Source: Bryobacterales bacterium (lineage in GTDB: Bacteria > Acidobacteriota > Terriglobia > Bryobacterales > Bryobacteraceae). Taken from it: a DNA stretch of 59,239 nt. The stretch spans positions 1 through 59,239 of the forward strand of contig JADLDI010000126.1 in assembly GCA_020846745.1 (NCBI GenBank). The letters run 5' to 3'. Within the stretch, counting starts at the first letter, position 1. Each line of letters opens with the position of its first letter. The notes beneath the pieces are model-generated. The model made no database searches, was not told the DNA's origin, and saw nothing but the letters and a program-made list of their open reading frames with translations. Of the stretch, positions 44,071 through 51,877 are shown piece by piece. The translations under genes were made by a program, and so were the position numbers.

Positions 44071-44703
44071 GTGATTCACGAGATTCTGCCGGTGGGCATG
44101 TTGCAGTGCAACTGCTCAATTTTCGGCGATGAAGCAACCAAACAGGCGATCGTGGTTGATCCCGGAGACGACATCAGCGACATCGTGGCCATCCTCGACC
44201 GCTATCAATTGATGGTCAGCGCCATTGTGATTACCCACGCTCACATCGATCACATCGGCGGCGCGGCAAAACTGAAGGCCCTGACACAAGCGCCCGTCTA
44301 CATGAACGCCAAAGATCAGGAACTGTACGATCAAATCGACTGGCAGGCGCAATGGTTGGGCATGCCGGTTCCGGAGCGGACCTCGATCGACACGCCGGCG
44401 CGCGATGGCGACACGTTGCAGCTCGCCGGCACGGAGTTCCACATCCTACACACCCCCGGCCATACCCAAGGGTCAACCTGCCTGTGGATCCCCGCCGAAA
44501 ATAAACTCGTCGCCGGCGACACGCTTTTCCAGGGCTCGATCGGCCGCACCGATCTGCCCGGCGGCAATTCCCGGCAGATCCTGGGGTCGATCAAAGACAA
44601 GCTGTTCCCGCTGCCCGATGATGCGGTGGTGATTCCAGGGCACGGTCCCAACACCACCATCGGGCACGAAAAGCGTCACAACTACTTCCTGCAGGATCTC
44701 TAA
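44071..44703 (+). CDS. Metallo-beta-lactamase-fold hydrolase (glyoxalase II-like)
   Basis: 210 residues, GTG start at 44071. The metal-binding motif THAHIDHIGG is followed by HTPGHTQGS, the bridging Asp in LVAGDTLF and the last His in IPGHGP, which is the full set for a binuclear MBL hydrolase. The short length and N-terminus (ILPVGMLQCNCSIFGDE) match the YcbL/glyoxalase II-like group that hydrolyses thioesters such as lactoylglutathione. It converges with the D-threonine-aldolase-like gene, 11 bases apart. Confidence 0.93.
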   Translation: MIHEILPVGMLQCNCSIFGDEATKQAIVVDPGDDISDIVAILDRYQLMVSAIVITHAHIDHIGGAAKLKALTQAPVYMNAKDQELYDQIDWQAQWLGMPVPERTSIDTPARDGDTLQLAGTEFHILHTPGHTQGSTCLWIPAENKLVAGDTLFQGSIGRTDLPGGNSRQILGSIKDKLFPLPDDAVVIPGHGPNTTIGHEKRHNYFLQDL

Positions 44704-44714
44704 AGGCGCTGCGA

Positions 44715-45812
44715 TTACTGCAGTTTCCCGCGAGCTTCCACCTTCCACACCTGCTCGACGCTATCGCCGCGAATGCCGTACACCTGCTCATGCAGGTTCA
44801 TCGCGACGCAGATGTGATTCGGAATCACCCGTAACCGCTCGCCGACTTCGAAGTCCTGCCGCTCTGCGCGCCGCAGATCGACATACCCGTGCTCCTCGTT
44901 CATCTTGTGGAACAGCGCACCCGGCACTTCGCGGATCAGCCCAAAGGTCGGCTCGCCGCCGGTGGCCAACCGGTCGGACGAAAACGTCTTCGAACCACCG
45001 TCTATCACCATATGTCCCGGGCGCGGCGTGGAAACAACGGTCACGAGAATCGTCGCCGCGCAGTCGTCCCACATACAGGCGCCACACTCCACGGTGTTCC
45101 GATCGTTAAAAATGTAGGTGCCGGGCCGTATTTCGTTCAACCCGGCGACTTCGTGCGAGTGATAGAGCGTCGGCGTGGACCCGCCGCTCACGATATCGGC
45201 CGGCAGTCCCGCAGCCTTGAACTCCTTGACCAGCGAGTCGATCAAATAGCTGAGCTTACCGATCTGCGCGCGGCCATCGTCATCGAGGGCCTTGATGTGT
45301 CCCGGATAGAACGCAAAGCCGCGCAACTTCAACCGCGGCAGCTTCGATACGGCTTTCGCGAGGTCCACCAATTCGGCCGGCGGCACGCCCACGCGGCCCA
45401 TGCCGGCATCGGCTTCCACGAGGACGTTGATTTCCGTATCTGCCGCGCGTGCCGCGTCCGACAACGGCCTCGCCACCGCAATACTGTCGAGCGAAATCGT
45501 GACCTCGGTCTGCTTTGTCACCGCCATCAACCGCTCCAGCTTGCTTCGGCCCACCACCGGATACGCGATCAGCAGGTCCGGAGTAGTTCCGGCCATGATT
45601 TCAGCCTCGCCCACCTTGGCGACAGTAAGGCCTGCCGCGCCAAGATCCAGTTGTTTCTTGCCCAGTGCAGTGATCTTGTGAGTCTTCGTGTGCGGACGCA
45701 GGCGTAGATCGTGGCGGTGCGCGTACTGCGCTACGCGCTGGAGGTTCGCCTCCATAATGTCCAGGTCAATCAGAATGGCGGGAGTTTCGATGTCGGTGAT
45801 ACGCATCGACAT
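44715..45812 (-). CDS. D-threonine aldolase-like PLP enzyme (alanine racemase fold)
   Basis: 365 residues. The N-terminal TIM-barrel of the alanine-racemase type holds the PLP lysine in LRPHTKTHK. Other markers are VEADAGMGRVGV and the phosphate-side segment VSGGSTPTLYH. The C-terminal domain has the metal pair His-x-Cys in IPNHICVAMN, typical of D-threonine aldolases and D-serine dehydratases. It likely cleaves D-3-hydroxy amino acids to glycine and an aldehyde, or removes ammonia from D-serine; the sequence cannot separate these. Genes before and after it on the same strand are close (41 bases), so it may be in an operon with the secreted unknown gene. Confidence 0.85.
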   Translation of the reverse strand: MSMRITDIETPAILIDLDIMEANLQRVAQYAHRHDLRLRPHTKTHKITALGKKQLDLGAAGLTVAKVGEAEIMAGTTPDLLIAYPVVGRSKLERLMAVTKQTEVTISLDSIAVARPLSDAARAADTEINVLVEADAGMGRVGVPPAELVDLAKAVSKLPRLKLRGFAFYPGHIKALDDDGRAQIGKLSYLIDSLVKEFKAAGLPADIVSGGSTPTLYHSHEVAGLNEIRPGTYIFNDRNTVECGACMWDDCAATILVTVVSTPRPGHMVIDGGSKTFSSDRLATGGEPTFGLIREVPGALFHKMNEEHGYVDLRRAERQDFEVGERLRVIPNHICVAMNLHEQVYGIRGDSVEQVWKVEARGKLQ

Positions 45813-45853
45813 CTATTACAAACCATTCGGCGTGCCGAGGGAAGCCTCGGGCG

Positions 45854-46507
45854 TTACGGCTGCTGTTTGAACCGGATCGACAGCCGGCCTTCCGGCGTCT
45901 TCACGAGGAGTTCAAGGTCTTTCGGCTTCTGCTTGCCTTCCAGCAGAAAGTACAACTGCCCGGAGGCCGGCTCGGAGATCTCCTTTTCGGGCAGGATCTT
46001 CTCTTTTAACACCTTGAGCAGTGGGTTTTCTTTCTGCTTGCCCGAGTCCTGCTCAACCGACGCCACCGCTTCTTCCGTGCTTGCGGAGTTGCCGAAGCCG
46101 CCGCCGCTTTGCGGATAGCCCATGCCGCCGATGCCGCCCCATGTCGGACGGTTCTGCTGCATCACGCCCGCCTGACCATAGCCGGTCTTGACCTTCAGTG
46201 TGCTGCTGCCCGCAATTTGCGTAGGTGCATACGGTGTTGCACGCTGTCCGTCACGGTCGGACCGCAGCAGGAAATCGTCCCGGTTGATTGTGAACTTCTT
46301 TCCATCCACGGGCGTGAGTTTCACCTCTACGATGACAATTCCCGGGTCGAGTTCGCTGCCAAGCGCCTGCTTAATCGATACCTTGTCCAGGTACGCCGTC
46401 GCCTCGACCCGGACGGATTTCCCGCTTACCTCGCCATGAGGGACACCCTTGGTGTCGGCGGCTTGAATCAGCAGCACAGAGGCCGCGCACAGAACGGCAA
46501 ATCGCAT
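45854..46507 (-). CDS. Exported protein of unknown function with a glycine-rich middle
   Basis: 217 residues from ATG 46507, with AGGAG eight bases upstream; a GTG three codons earlier lies on the ribosome site itself. A signal peptide (RFAVLCAASVLLIQAAD) leads to a beta-rich domain (about 30-100, IVIVEVKLTPVDGKKFTINRDDFLLRSD-like, split by turns), a glycine-rich tract (about 115-135, GGIGGMGYPQSGGGFG) and a C-terminal region ending LLVKTPEGRLSIRFKQQP. The first domain looks like proteins that describe an exchange of properties between exported surface parts, but I recognise no family. The function is unknown. Confidence 0.75.
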   Translation of the reverse strand: MRFAVLCAASVLLIQAADTKGVPHGEVSGKSVRVEATAYLDKVSIKQALGSELDPGIVIVEVKLTPVDGKKFTINRDDFLLRSDRDGQRATPYAPTQIAGSSTLKVKTGYGQAGVMQQNRPTWGGIGGMGYPQSGGGFGNSASTEEAVASVEQDSGKQKENPLLKVLKEKILPEKEISEPASGQLYFLLEGKQKPKDLELLVKTPEGRLSIRFKQQP

Positions 46508-46594
46508 CGCTAGCACTCCTGCCTAATTATATCGCCGCATCAACAAACATCTGATTACACGCCGACTGGTTCCAATTCCAGTCAAACGGCTTCC

Positions 46595-47008
46595 TCAATC
46601 CGTTCTGAACATGCTCCGGTACTGTTCCGGCAACTTTCTCGGCTTGAAATCCCGCCCCAGGAACACGTGCTTGGTGAAGCCGGTCACGAGCGCTTGGTTC
46701 GTCTCGGCATTGCGAATCTCGTACTCAAAAACGACCATGCGCAGCTTGGCCTCCCGGACCCACGTTTTTACAATGACAAGGTCGTCGTACCTGGCGGGTG
46801 CGGAATATCGGGCGCCTACTTCCACTACCGAAAGCAGAATCCCTTCGTTAGCTTCCAGGTCGCGGTACCGCAATCCAGCGGCGCGGCAGTACTCGATGCG
46901 GCCTACCTCCATCCAGGCGAAGTAGTTCGCGTGGTAGACAATGCCCATCTGATCGGTCTCAACATAGCGGACCCGGATTTCGGCTTCGTGGAAATGCACA
47001 AGTTTCAT
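46595..47008 (-). CDS. YbgC-type acyl-CoA thioesterase (hotdog fold)
   Basis: 137 residues, typical length of 4-hydroxybenzoyl-CoA-thioesterase-like proteins. The active-site segment is RVRYVETDQMGIVYHANYFAWME, with the catalytic Asp in ETDQMG. YbgC enzymes hydrolyse short-chain or phospholipid-precursor acyl-CoAs and in proteobacteria sit with the Tol-Pal system; no tol gene is here. The ATG lies in the 3' arm of a perfect seven-base hairpin (see next feature), which is unusual. Confidence 0.93.
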   Translation of the reverse strand: MKLVHFHEAEIRVRYVETDQMGIVYHANYFAWMEVGRIEYCRAAGLRYRDLEANEGILLSVVEVGARYSAPARYDDLVIVKTWVREAKLRMVVFEYEIRNAETNQALVTGFTKHVFLGRDFKPRKLPEQYRSMFRTD

Positions 47009-47027
47009 TAGGATAGCGATTCCTAAT
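47007..47027 (-). promoter_or_regulatory. Hairpin covering the ribosome site and start codon of the thioesterase
   Basis: ATTAGGA (47007-47013) and TCCTAAT (47021-47027) are perfect complements around a seven-base spacer. In the minus-strand message the AGGA ribosome site is in one arm and the AU of the AUG is in the other. The same element could instead be a protein-binding operator. No other ribosome site is seen. Confidence 0.45.
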
Positions 47028-47207
47028 CAAGGTGAAGCCGCTCAAGCGGATTAACGTTTAACGCCGTCGCAATTGGGTTCGTTCCTCACGCATTTTTGTA
47101 TTCGGGAGATGTGCAGTGCGGCCGGCCGGTTTCACTTTGGACCCTGGGCGTTTTAGAATGCGTGTGGACGGTGCGCGGCGAAGGGCGAGAAAGGGGCATC
47201 GAGAGGA

Positions 47208-47972
47208 ATGCTGTTCAGAGGCGTGGCGGCGATGATTTGCGCTTGCGGCGCGGCCGCGGGGGCGCCGCAGACTGAAGACAGCGCCAGCCGTGCGTACTAT
47301 CAGCAGGGAACGAGTACAGTTGGGAAGCGAGGCATCGTCCGGACACCTCGGGCGCAGGCGAAGGCGGGAGCGGCAGGTCAGGCGGGCGGTGTTCGCATGG
47401 GAATCCGCTACAACCTTTTGGATGTCGATCCAAAGGCGGGACGCGCGCCCGTAGCCGTGGCGGCCGATTCGATATGGAAAGCGGGGCAGTGCGCGGCGGT
47501 GCGGCTGGAGGCCAACCGCGGCGGTTACTTGTATGTGCTGGCGCAGGGTTCGAGCGGGGCGTGGCAGCCGCTGATTCCGTCGGCGGATGCGCCGGGGGAA
47601 CCGGCGGCGATTGAGGCGTACACTCCGGCAACGATACCGCGTGAGCATTGTTTCGAGATACTGCCGCCGGCGGGCAAAGAGCGGTTGTTTATCGTGGTGA
47701 GCGAACGCAAACAGGACATGGCGGAGTTGGAGAAGGCGCTGCGGACTCGCGACAATTCGGGGACCGCACAAGGGGGAACGGCCAGCGTGGCAATGGCAAA
47801 GTTGAACGAGCAGATAGGCAAGCTGCGGAGCGAATTACAAGGGCGCGACATTAAGATACAGAAGATCTCGCAACCGGCTGGTAGCAAGGAAGCGCCACAC
47901 TCCGTGTTTGTGGTGGCGGCGGATTCGCGGCCGAACGACCGGATGATGGTGGAAATCGAAATCCAACATTAA
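47208..47972 (+). CDS. Exported DUF4384-type protein
   Basis: 254 residues. A short hydrophobic N-terminus (LFRGVAAMICACGAAAGA) is followed by a linker and a domain (about 60-165) with the pattern of DUF4384: KAGQCAAVRLEANRGGYLYVL, SGAWQPLIPSADAPG and PGKERLFIVVSERKQ-like strands. The C-terminal third has a helical region (AKLNEQIGKLRSELQGRDIKI) and ends with FVVAADSRPNDRMMVEIEIQ. DUF4384 proteins often accompany or are fused to caspase-domain proteins, and the secreted caspase gene follows 19 bases later, so a joint role is likely. Confidence 0.85.
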   Translation: MLFRGVAAMICACGAAAGAPQTEDSASRAYYQQGTSTVGKRGIVRTPRAQAKAGAAGQAGGVRMGIRYNLLDVDPKAGRAPVAVAADSIWKAGQCAAVRLEANRGGYLYVLAQGSSGAWQPLIPSADAPGEPAAIEAYTPATIPREHCFEILPPAGKERLFIVVSERKQDMAELEKALRTRDNSGTAQGGTASVAMAKLNEQIGKLRSELQGRDIKIQKISQPAGSKEAPHSVFVVAADSRPNDRMMVEIEIQH

Positions 47973-47991
47973 TCAGAGGAGCGCAAAGCGT

Positions 47992-50079
47992 ATGTCTCAT
48001 GCGTGGCTGATCGCCGGCCTGGCGCTGGCCGCAGTGGCTCAGCAGCAACAGCAGCAGCAACAGGCGCCGGTGGCCGAGCGCGACCTGCAGTTGAAGCGCG
48101 TGGCGGAACCGGGCGAGCTGAAGGGCGAAGTGAAGGTGCCGCGCGGGTACGCGATCGTGATCGGCGTGGGCAAATACAAGAACCTGGCTCCGGAGCAGAA
48201 CCTGCGCTTTGCGGAAAGCGACGCGGAAGCGGTGGCGCGCGTTCTGATGAGCAAAGAAGGCGGCAATATCGAGCCGGAAAACCTAAAGAAGCTGATCGGG
48301 GCGAAGGCGACGCTGGCGGAAATCACGCAGCAGATCGAACAATGGCTTCCGGCGACGGTGCAGCCGGAGGATCGTGTGATCGTGTATTTCGTCGGCCATG
48401 GCGTGGTGGCGGGCGGGCGAGGGTACTTTGCGCCGTACGACATTGAACTGGGGCGCATTCCGGAAACGGGCTATCCGATGGCGCGCCTGGGACAGGTGAT
48501 GGCGGACAAAGTGCGGGCGCAGTGGAAGATGCTGCTGGTGGACGCCTGCCACTCGGGCAAGGTGACGGCGGAAAGCACGCAGGAGAGTATTTACAGCGAG
48601 GTGGCGAGGCTGCCGAAGAACTTCCTTACAATGACCTCGTCTACGGAGCAGGAAAGCAGCTACGAAGATCCGAACCTGGGCACCGGGTTCGGGTTGTTCA
48701 CCTATTACCTGATTCAGGGCTGGCAAGGGAACGCGGATGTGGACCCGCGTGACGGGATTGTGAATGCGGATGAACTGGTGGAATACGTACGGTCGCTGGT
48801 GCGGAGCCATGCGCGGCGTAAAGGGGTTTACCAGACACCACGCGAGCGCGGCGATTGGCCGCCGGACATGCTGCTGGGGTACAGTCCGCGGCGGCGGGCG
48901 CAATTGGCCGGGGCAACGCCGCCGGCGCTTGCGACGGCGAACCTGGTGATCGAAGCGGACAAAGACGAGGTCGAGGTGTATCTGGACGACAAACTGGTGG
49001 GCAAAGTGAACGCCGGGCAGAAGCTGACACTGCCGGGCCTCGCCGCCGGACCGCACGTGGTGCGCGGGGTGCGCCGCGGCTTCGATCCGGTGGTGAAAGA
49101 AATCGTCGTCGTGCCCGGGCAGGACCAGACGGTGACGCTACGCATCCAGTACGCGGTGCAGATTAAGAAATCGGCCCGTGAGCTGTACGACAAAGGTTTC
49201 GAGATCTACCGGCGCCGGAAGAGCGACCAGGACTGGCGGGAGGCCGGACAGCTATTTGCCGCCGCACTCAAAGAAGACGATCGGTATAGCGAGGCGGCGC
49301 TGCAACTCTGCCGTGTGTACCAGGCGTTAGGCCAGACGGCGGAAGCCACGAAGGCGTGCAAGAGGGCGATCGAACGCGATCCGGATTATGTAGACGCACG
49401 GACGCAGTATGGGGCGATGCTGGTGGAATCGGGGGACGCGGCGGAGGCCATCCGGCAATTGAGTGTCGCGGCCCAGCAGAACACCACCGATCCGTTTGTG
49501 TATTCGCTGCTGGCGGAATCGTATCTGCGGTTGAACCGGTATCCGCAGGCGCTGGAGGCGGCCGGCAAATCGGTGGAAGTTTCGGACCGCCACGCCTTTG
49601 GCTACCTGGTGCGGGGCGACGCCAACCGGTACCTGAAGAAATACGCGGAGGCGGTGGACGACTACCGGAAGTACCTCGAGCTTGATAATTTCCAAGCCTC
49701 GGTGAAAGAGTGGATACCGTATCTGCTGATCGGGCACGGCTTCAGCAAACGGAATGCGGGGTTCAAGCTGAACTACGCACTGCAGCGCGCCAGCGCGTTC
49801 TTCGGCCTTTGCTACTGCGAGATACAGCGCGAGAACGTGCTGCGCGGCAGCCAGTGGTGCGAAAAGGCGATTGCGCTGGACCGGAATGATTCCTACAGCT
49901 GGAACCTGCTGGGCACGGCTTATCTGGATTTGTTCAATCGCGATAACCGCAAAGAGTACCTGGTGAAAGCGGAAACGAATATCCGCAAGGCACTTCAACT
50001 GAACCCGGACGCAGAATTCGCGACCGAGGCGAAGTCGAATTTGAAGCAGATTCGCGAGATCTTGCCGCAATTGCGGTAG
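47992..50079 (+). CDS. Secreted caspase-domain protein with PEGA domain and TPR repeats
   Basis: 695 residues. After a signal peptide (MSHAWLIAGLALAAVA) the mature protein begins with eight glutamines (17-24). Residues about 50-250 are a caspase-like C14 peptidase: AIVIGVGKYKN, catalytic His136 in VYFVGHGV and catalytic Cys186 in LLVDACHSG, so the dyad is intact. A PEGA domain (about 315-387, LVIEADKDEVEVYLDDKLVG) follows; PEGA domains bind cell surface sugars or proteins. From about 395 to the end are TPR-like helical repeats. Bacterial caspases usually cut after Arg or Lys. It is cotranscribed with the DUF4384 gene upstream. Confidence 0.93.
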   Translation: MSHAWLIAGLALAAVAQQQQQQQQAPVAERDLQLKRVAEPGELKGEVKVPRGYAIVIGVGKYKNLAPEQNLRFAESDAEAVARVLMSKEGGNIEPENLKKLIGAKATLAEITQQIEQWLPATVQPEDRVIVYFVGHGVVAGGRGYFAPYDIELGRIPETGYPMARLGQVMADKVRAQWKMLLVDACHSGKVTAESTQESIYSEVARLPKNFLTMTSSTEQESSYEDPNLGTGFGLFTYYLIQGWQGNADVDPRDGIVNADELVEYVRSLVRSHARRKGVYQTPRERGDWPPDMLLGYSPRRRAQLAGATPPALATANLVIEADKDEVEVYLDDKLVGKVNAGQKLTLPGLAAGPHVVRGVRRGFDPVVKEIVVVPGQDQTVTLRIQYAVQIKKSARELYDKGFEIYRRRKSDQDWREAGQLFAAALKEDDRYSEAALQLCRVYQALGQTAEATKACKRAIERDPDYVDARTQYGAMLVESGDAAEAIRQLSVAAQQNTTDPFVYSLLAESYLRLNRYPQALEAAGKSVEVSDRHAFGYLVRGDANRYLKKYAEAVDDYRKYLELDNFQASVKEWIPYLLIGHGFSKRNAGFKLNYALQRASAFFGLCYCEIQRENVLRGSQWCEKAIALDRNDSYSWNLLGTAYLDLFNRDNRKEYLVKAETNIRKALQLNPDAEFATEAKSNLKQIREILPQLR

Positions 50080-50160
50080 AGCGGCGGAGCATTAGAGCGG
50101 TAGTATTTTTGAGACGGAAAGTGCGCTTGCCGCACTAAAGATTGTTCACTCAATTCCCGA

Positions 50161-50188
50161 TTGACATTCAATGGAGAGCAACTATACT
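50161..50188 (+). promoter_or_regulatory. Sigma70-type promoter of the surface-protein genes
   Basis: TTGACA (50161-50166) and TATACT (50183-50188) are separated by 16 bases; the -35 is perfect and the -10 matches five of six. The predicted start is near 50195, about 29 bases before the Big-domain gene's ATG, whose ribosome site GAGGAGG lies just inside the leader. This gives the three downstream genes their own promoter inside the cluster. Confidence 0.7.
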
Positions 50189-50223
50189 GACAGCGGCTCT
50201 CAGTCGAGGAGGCTGGATCGAAC

Positions 50224-50859
50224 ATGCATCTGAGCTCTAGGCATCGGGTGTGGCAGAAGCTGGCTTGCTGGATCTGCGCGGCGGCGATATGTACACAGCC
50301 AACGCCGGCAGCCGCTCAGGAACAGCCGGCAGCGCAACCGCGGTTCAAGATTAATGTGATCCGCGGGGACGGGGCGCAGAACCGGGTGACGAAGGGGCGG
50401 GCGACCTCGCAAGCGGTGGTGGAAGTGCGCGATGAGAACGACCGGCCGGTGGCGGGCGCAATCGTGACCTTCACGCTCCCGAATACCGGTCCGGGCGGAA
50501 CGTTTACATCGGGCGGGTTGACCACTACTGTCACGACCAATCAGGCGGGGCAGGCCACGGCGACTTTCACGCCTAACAGCGTAGTGGGTTCTTACAACAT
50601 CGACGTCAGTGCCGCGGTCCAGGGTCAGACGGTTACAACGTCGATCGTGCAGACCAACCTCGCGATGGCCGCGGCGGCCGGAGGGATTTCGGGGACGACG
50701 GTGGGCATTATCGTGGCGGTGGTGGCGGCCGCGGCGGTCGGCGGAGCGATGGCGGCTCGCGGCGGCGGCGGTGGCGGAAATAGTTCGCCCGCTCCGGCCG
50801 CGGTGACACCAGGTTTACGGATCGGGATCGGCGGTCCGGTGACAATCCAGCCGCGCTGA
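50224..50859 (+). CDS. Exported Big-type immunoglobulin-like protein with glycine-zipper tail
   Basis: 211 residues. A signal peptide (WQKLACWICAAAICTQPTPAAAQ) leads to one bacterial immunoglobulin-like domain of the Big_1 kind (about 40-150, AVVEVRDENDRPVAGAIVTFTL, TTNQAGQATATFTPNSVVG). Next comes a hydrophobic glycine/alanine helix (about 158-180, ISGTTVGIIVAVVAAAAVGG), then a run of six glycines (NSSPAP follows) and a short tail. The helix probably anchors the protein in a membrane. It is the first gene behind the promoter at 50161. Confidence 0.85.
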   Translation: MHLSSRHRVWQKLACWICAAAICTQPTPAAAQEQPAAQPRFKINVIRGDGAQNRVTKGRATSQAVVEVRDENDRPVAGAIVTFTLPNTGPGGTFTSGGLTTTVTTNQAGQATATFTPNSVVGSYNIDVSAAVQGQTVTTSIVQTNLAMAAAAGGISGTTVGIIVAVVAAAAVGGAMAARGGGGGGNSSPAPAAVTPGLRIGIGGPVTIQPR

Positions 50860-50875
50860 AGGGAGGGAACGCCTC

Positions 50876-51877
50876 ATGAAACTGCGACAAGCATTGGCGA
50901 TTCTGCTGGCTACGGCCGGCACGGCAGTTGCGCAAACGGGCGAGATGCTCTCTTCGCCGCGAATCGGCTGGACCACAAGCGACGATGGACGCGAGCTGCG
51001 CGCCCTGCTTGGGGTTCCCGGGTCGGGCCGCGTCTCGGCGCGTTTCTCGCTGCCTGAAGGCATTTCCCGGGTTTTCCTTCCGCCCGGACAACAGTATGCG
51101 GTGGGATACGCGGAAGCTACGGGCAACTGGTGGCTGATTTCGTTGCGCGACGAATCGATGGCGGCGGTGAAAGCGATCGATGGATTGCACGGTCCGGCGG
51201 GACTGCTGGCTTTTGGACCGGAAGGCAGGACCGCGGTGGTGACCGATGCGGCCAATGCGATGGCTCGGGTTGTGACCCTATCCGCCGATGGGGTGGATGT
51301 ATTGTGGAACGTTGGCGTTGGCCAAGTGTCGCGCATTGCGGTCGACAGTTCCGGCGACTTGCTGCTGGCGGCCGGTGCAGGCGGCATTAGCGTGTACAGG
51401 CGCGGGGGCGAGAGCGTCGCGGTGGCGGCAGCGAAGGATGTCACGGCCATCGTCTTCAAGCCGGGCGGCGACGCGGCAGCAGTTGCCGACGCGGGCCAGC
51501 GAGTAGTTTTGATCGCCGAACGCCTGATTTCCGAGCCGGCAACGCAGGTGCTTGTGAGCGGCGAAATGGGTTCGCCGGGGGCATTGGCGTGGTCGCGATC
51601 AGGGCAGTTCCTCTGGGTTGCGGACACCGAGGCGGACGCCGTGACGCGCATTGAAGTAGCTACCGCCGCCACCCAGAGATTCGCAACGGATATCCGCGTC
51701 GACGGCTTCCACAGGCTGACAGGCAACGATCACTTTCTCATCTCGTCACCTGCTGCCGGACGGGCCGCCTGGATGTTACTGGCGGGTCCGGATGGGGCCG
51801 GCACCTACTTCGTTCCCGGTGACCCGGAAGACGTCCAGAGCGCGGGCGAAGGAGCGCAACAAGGAGCGCAACAATGA
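50876..51877 (+). CDS. Exported propeller-like protein of unknown function
   Basis: 333 residues with a strong ribosome site (GGGAGGGAA). A signal peptide (QALAILLATAGTAVAQ) is followed by repeating short strands with the spacing of a beta propeller: QQYAVGYAEATGNWWLISL, GLLAFGPEGRTAVVTDAAN, RIAVDSSGDLLLAAGAGG, AIVFKPGGDAAAVADAGQ, ALAWSRSGQFLWVADTEAD. Five to seven blades are suggested; no catalytic residue is evident. The stop overlaps the next gene's ATG (ATGA), so the two are translationally coupled and may work as a pair. Confidence 0.8.
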   Translation: MKLRQALAILLATAGTAVAQTGEMLSSPRIGWTTSDDGRELRALLGVPGSGRVSARFSLPEGISRVFLPPGQQYAVGYAEATGNWWLISLRDESMAAVKAIDGLHGPAGLLAFGPEGRTAVVTDAANAMARVVTLSADGVDVLWNVGVGQVSRIAVDSSGDLLLAAGAGGISVYRRGGESVAVAAAKDVTAIVFKPGGDAAAVADAGQRVVLIAERLISEPATQVLVSGEMGSPGALAWSRSGQFLWVADTEADAVTRIEVATAATQRFATDIRVDGFHRLTGNDHFLISSPAAGRAAWMLLAGPDGAGTYFVPGDPEDVQSAGEGAQQGAQQ

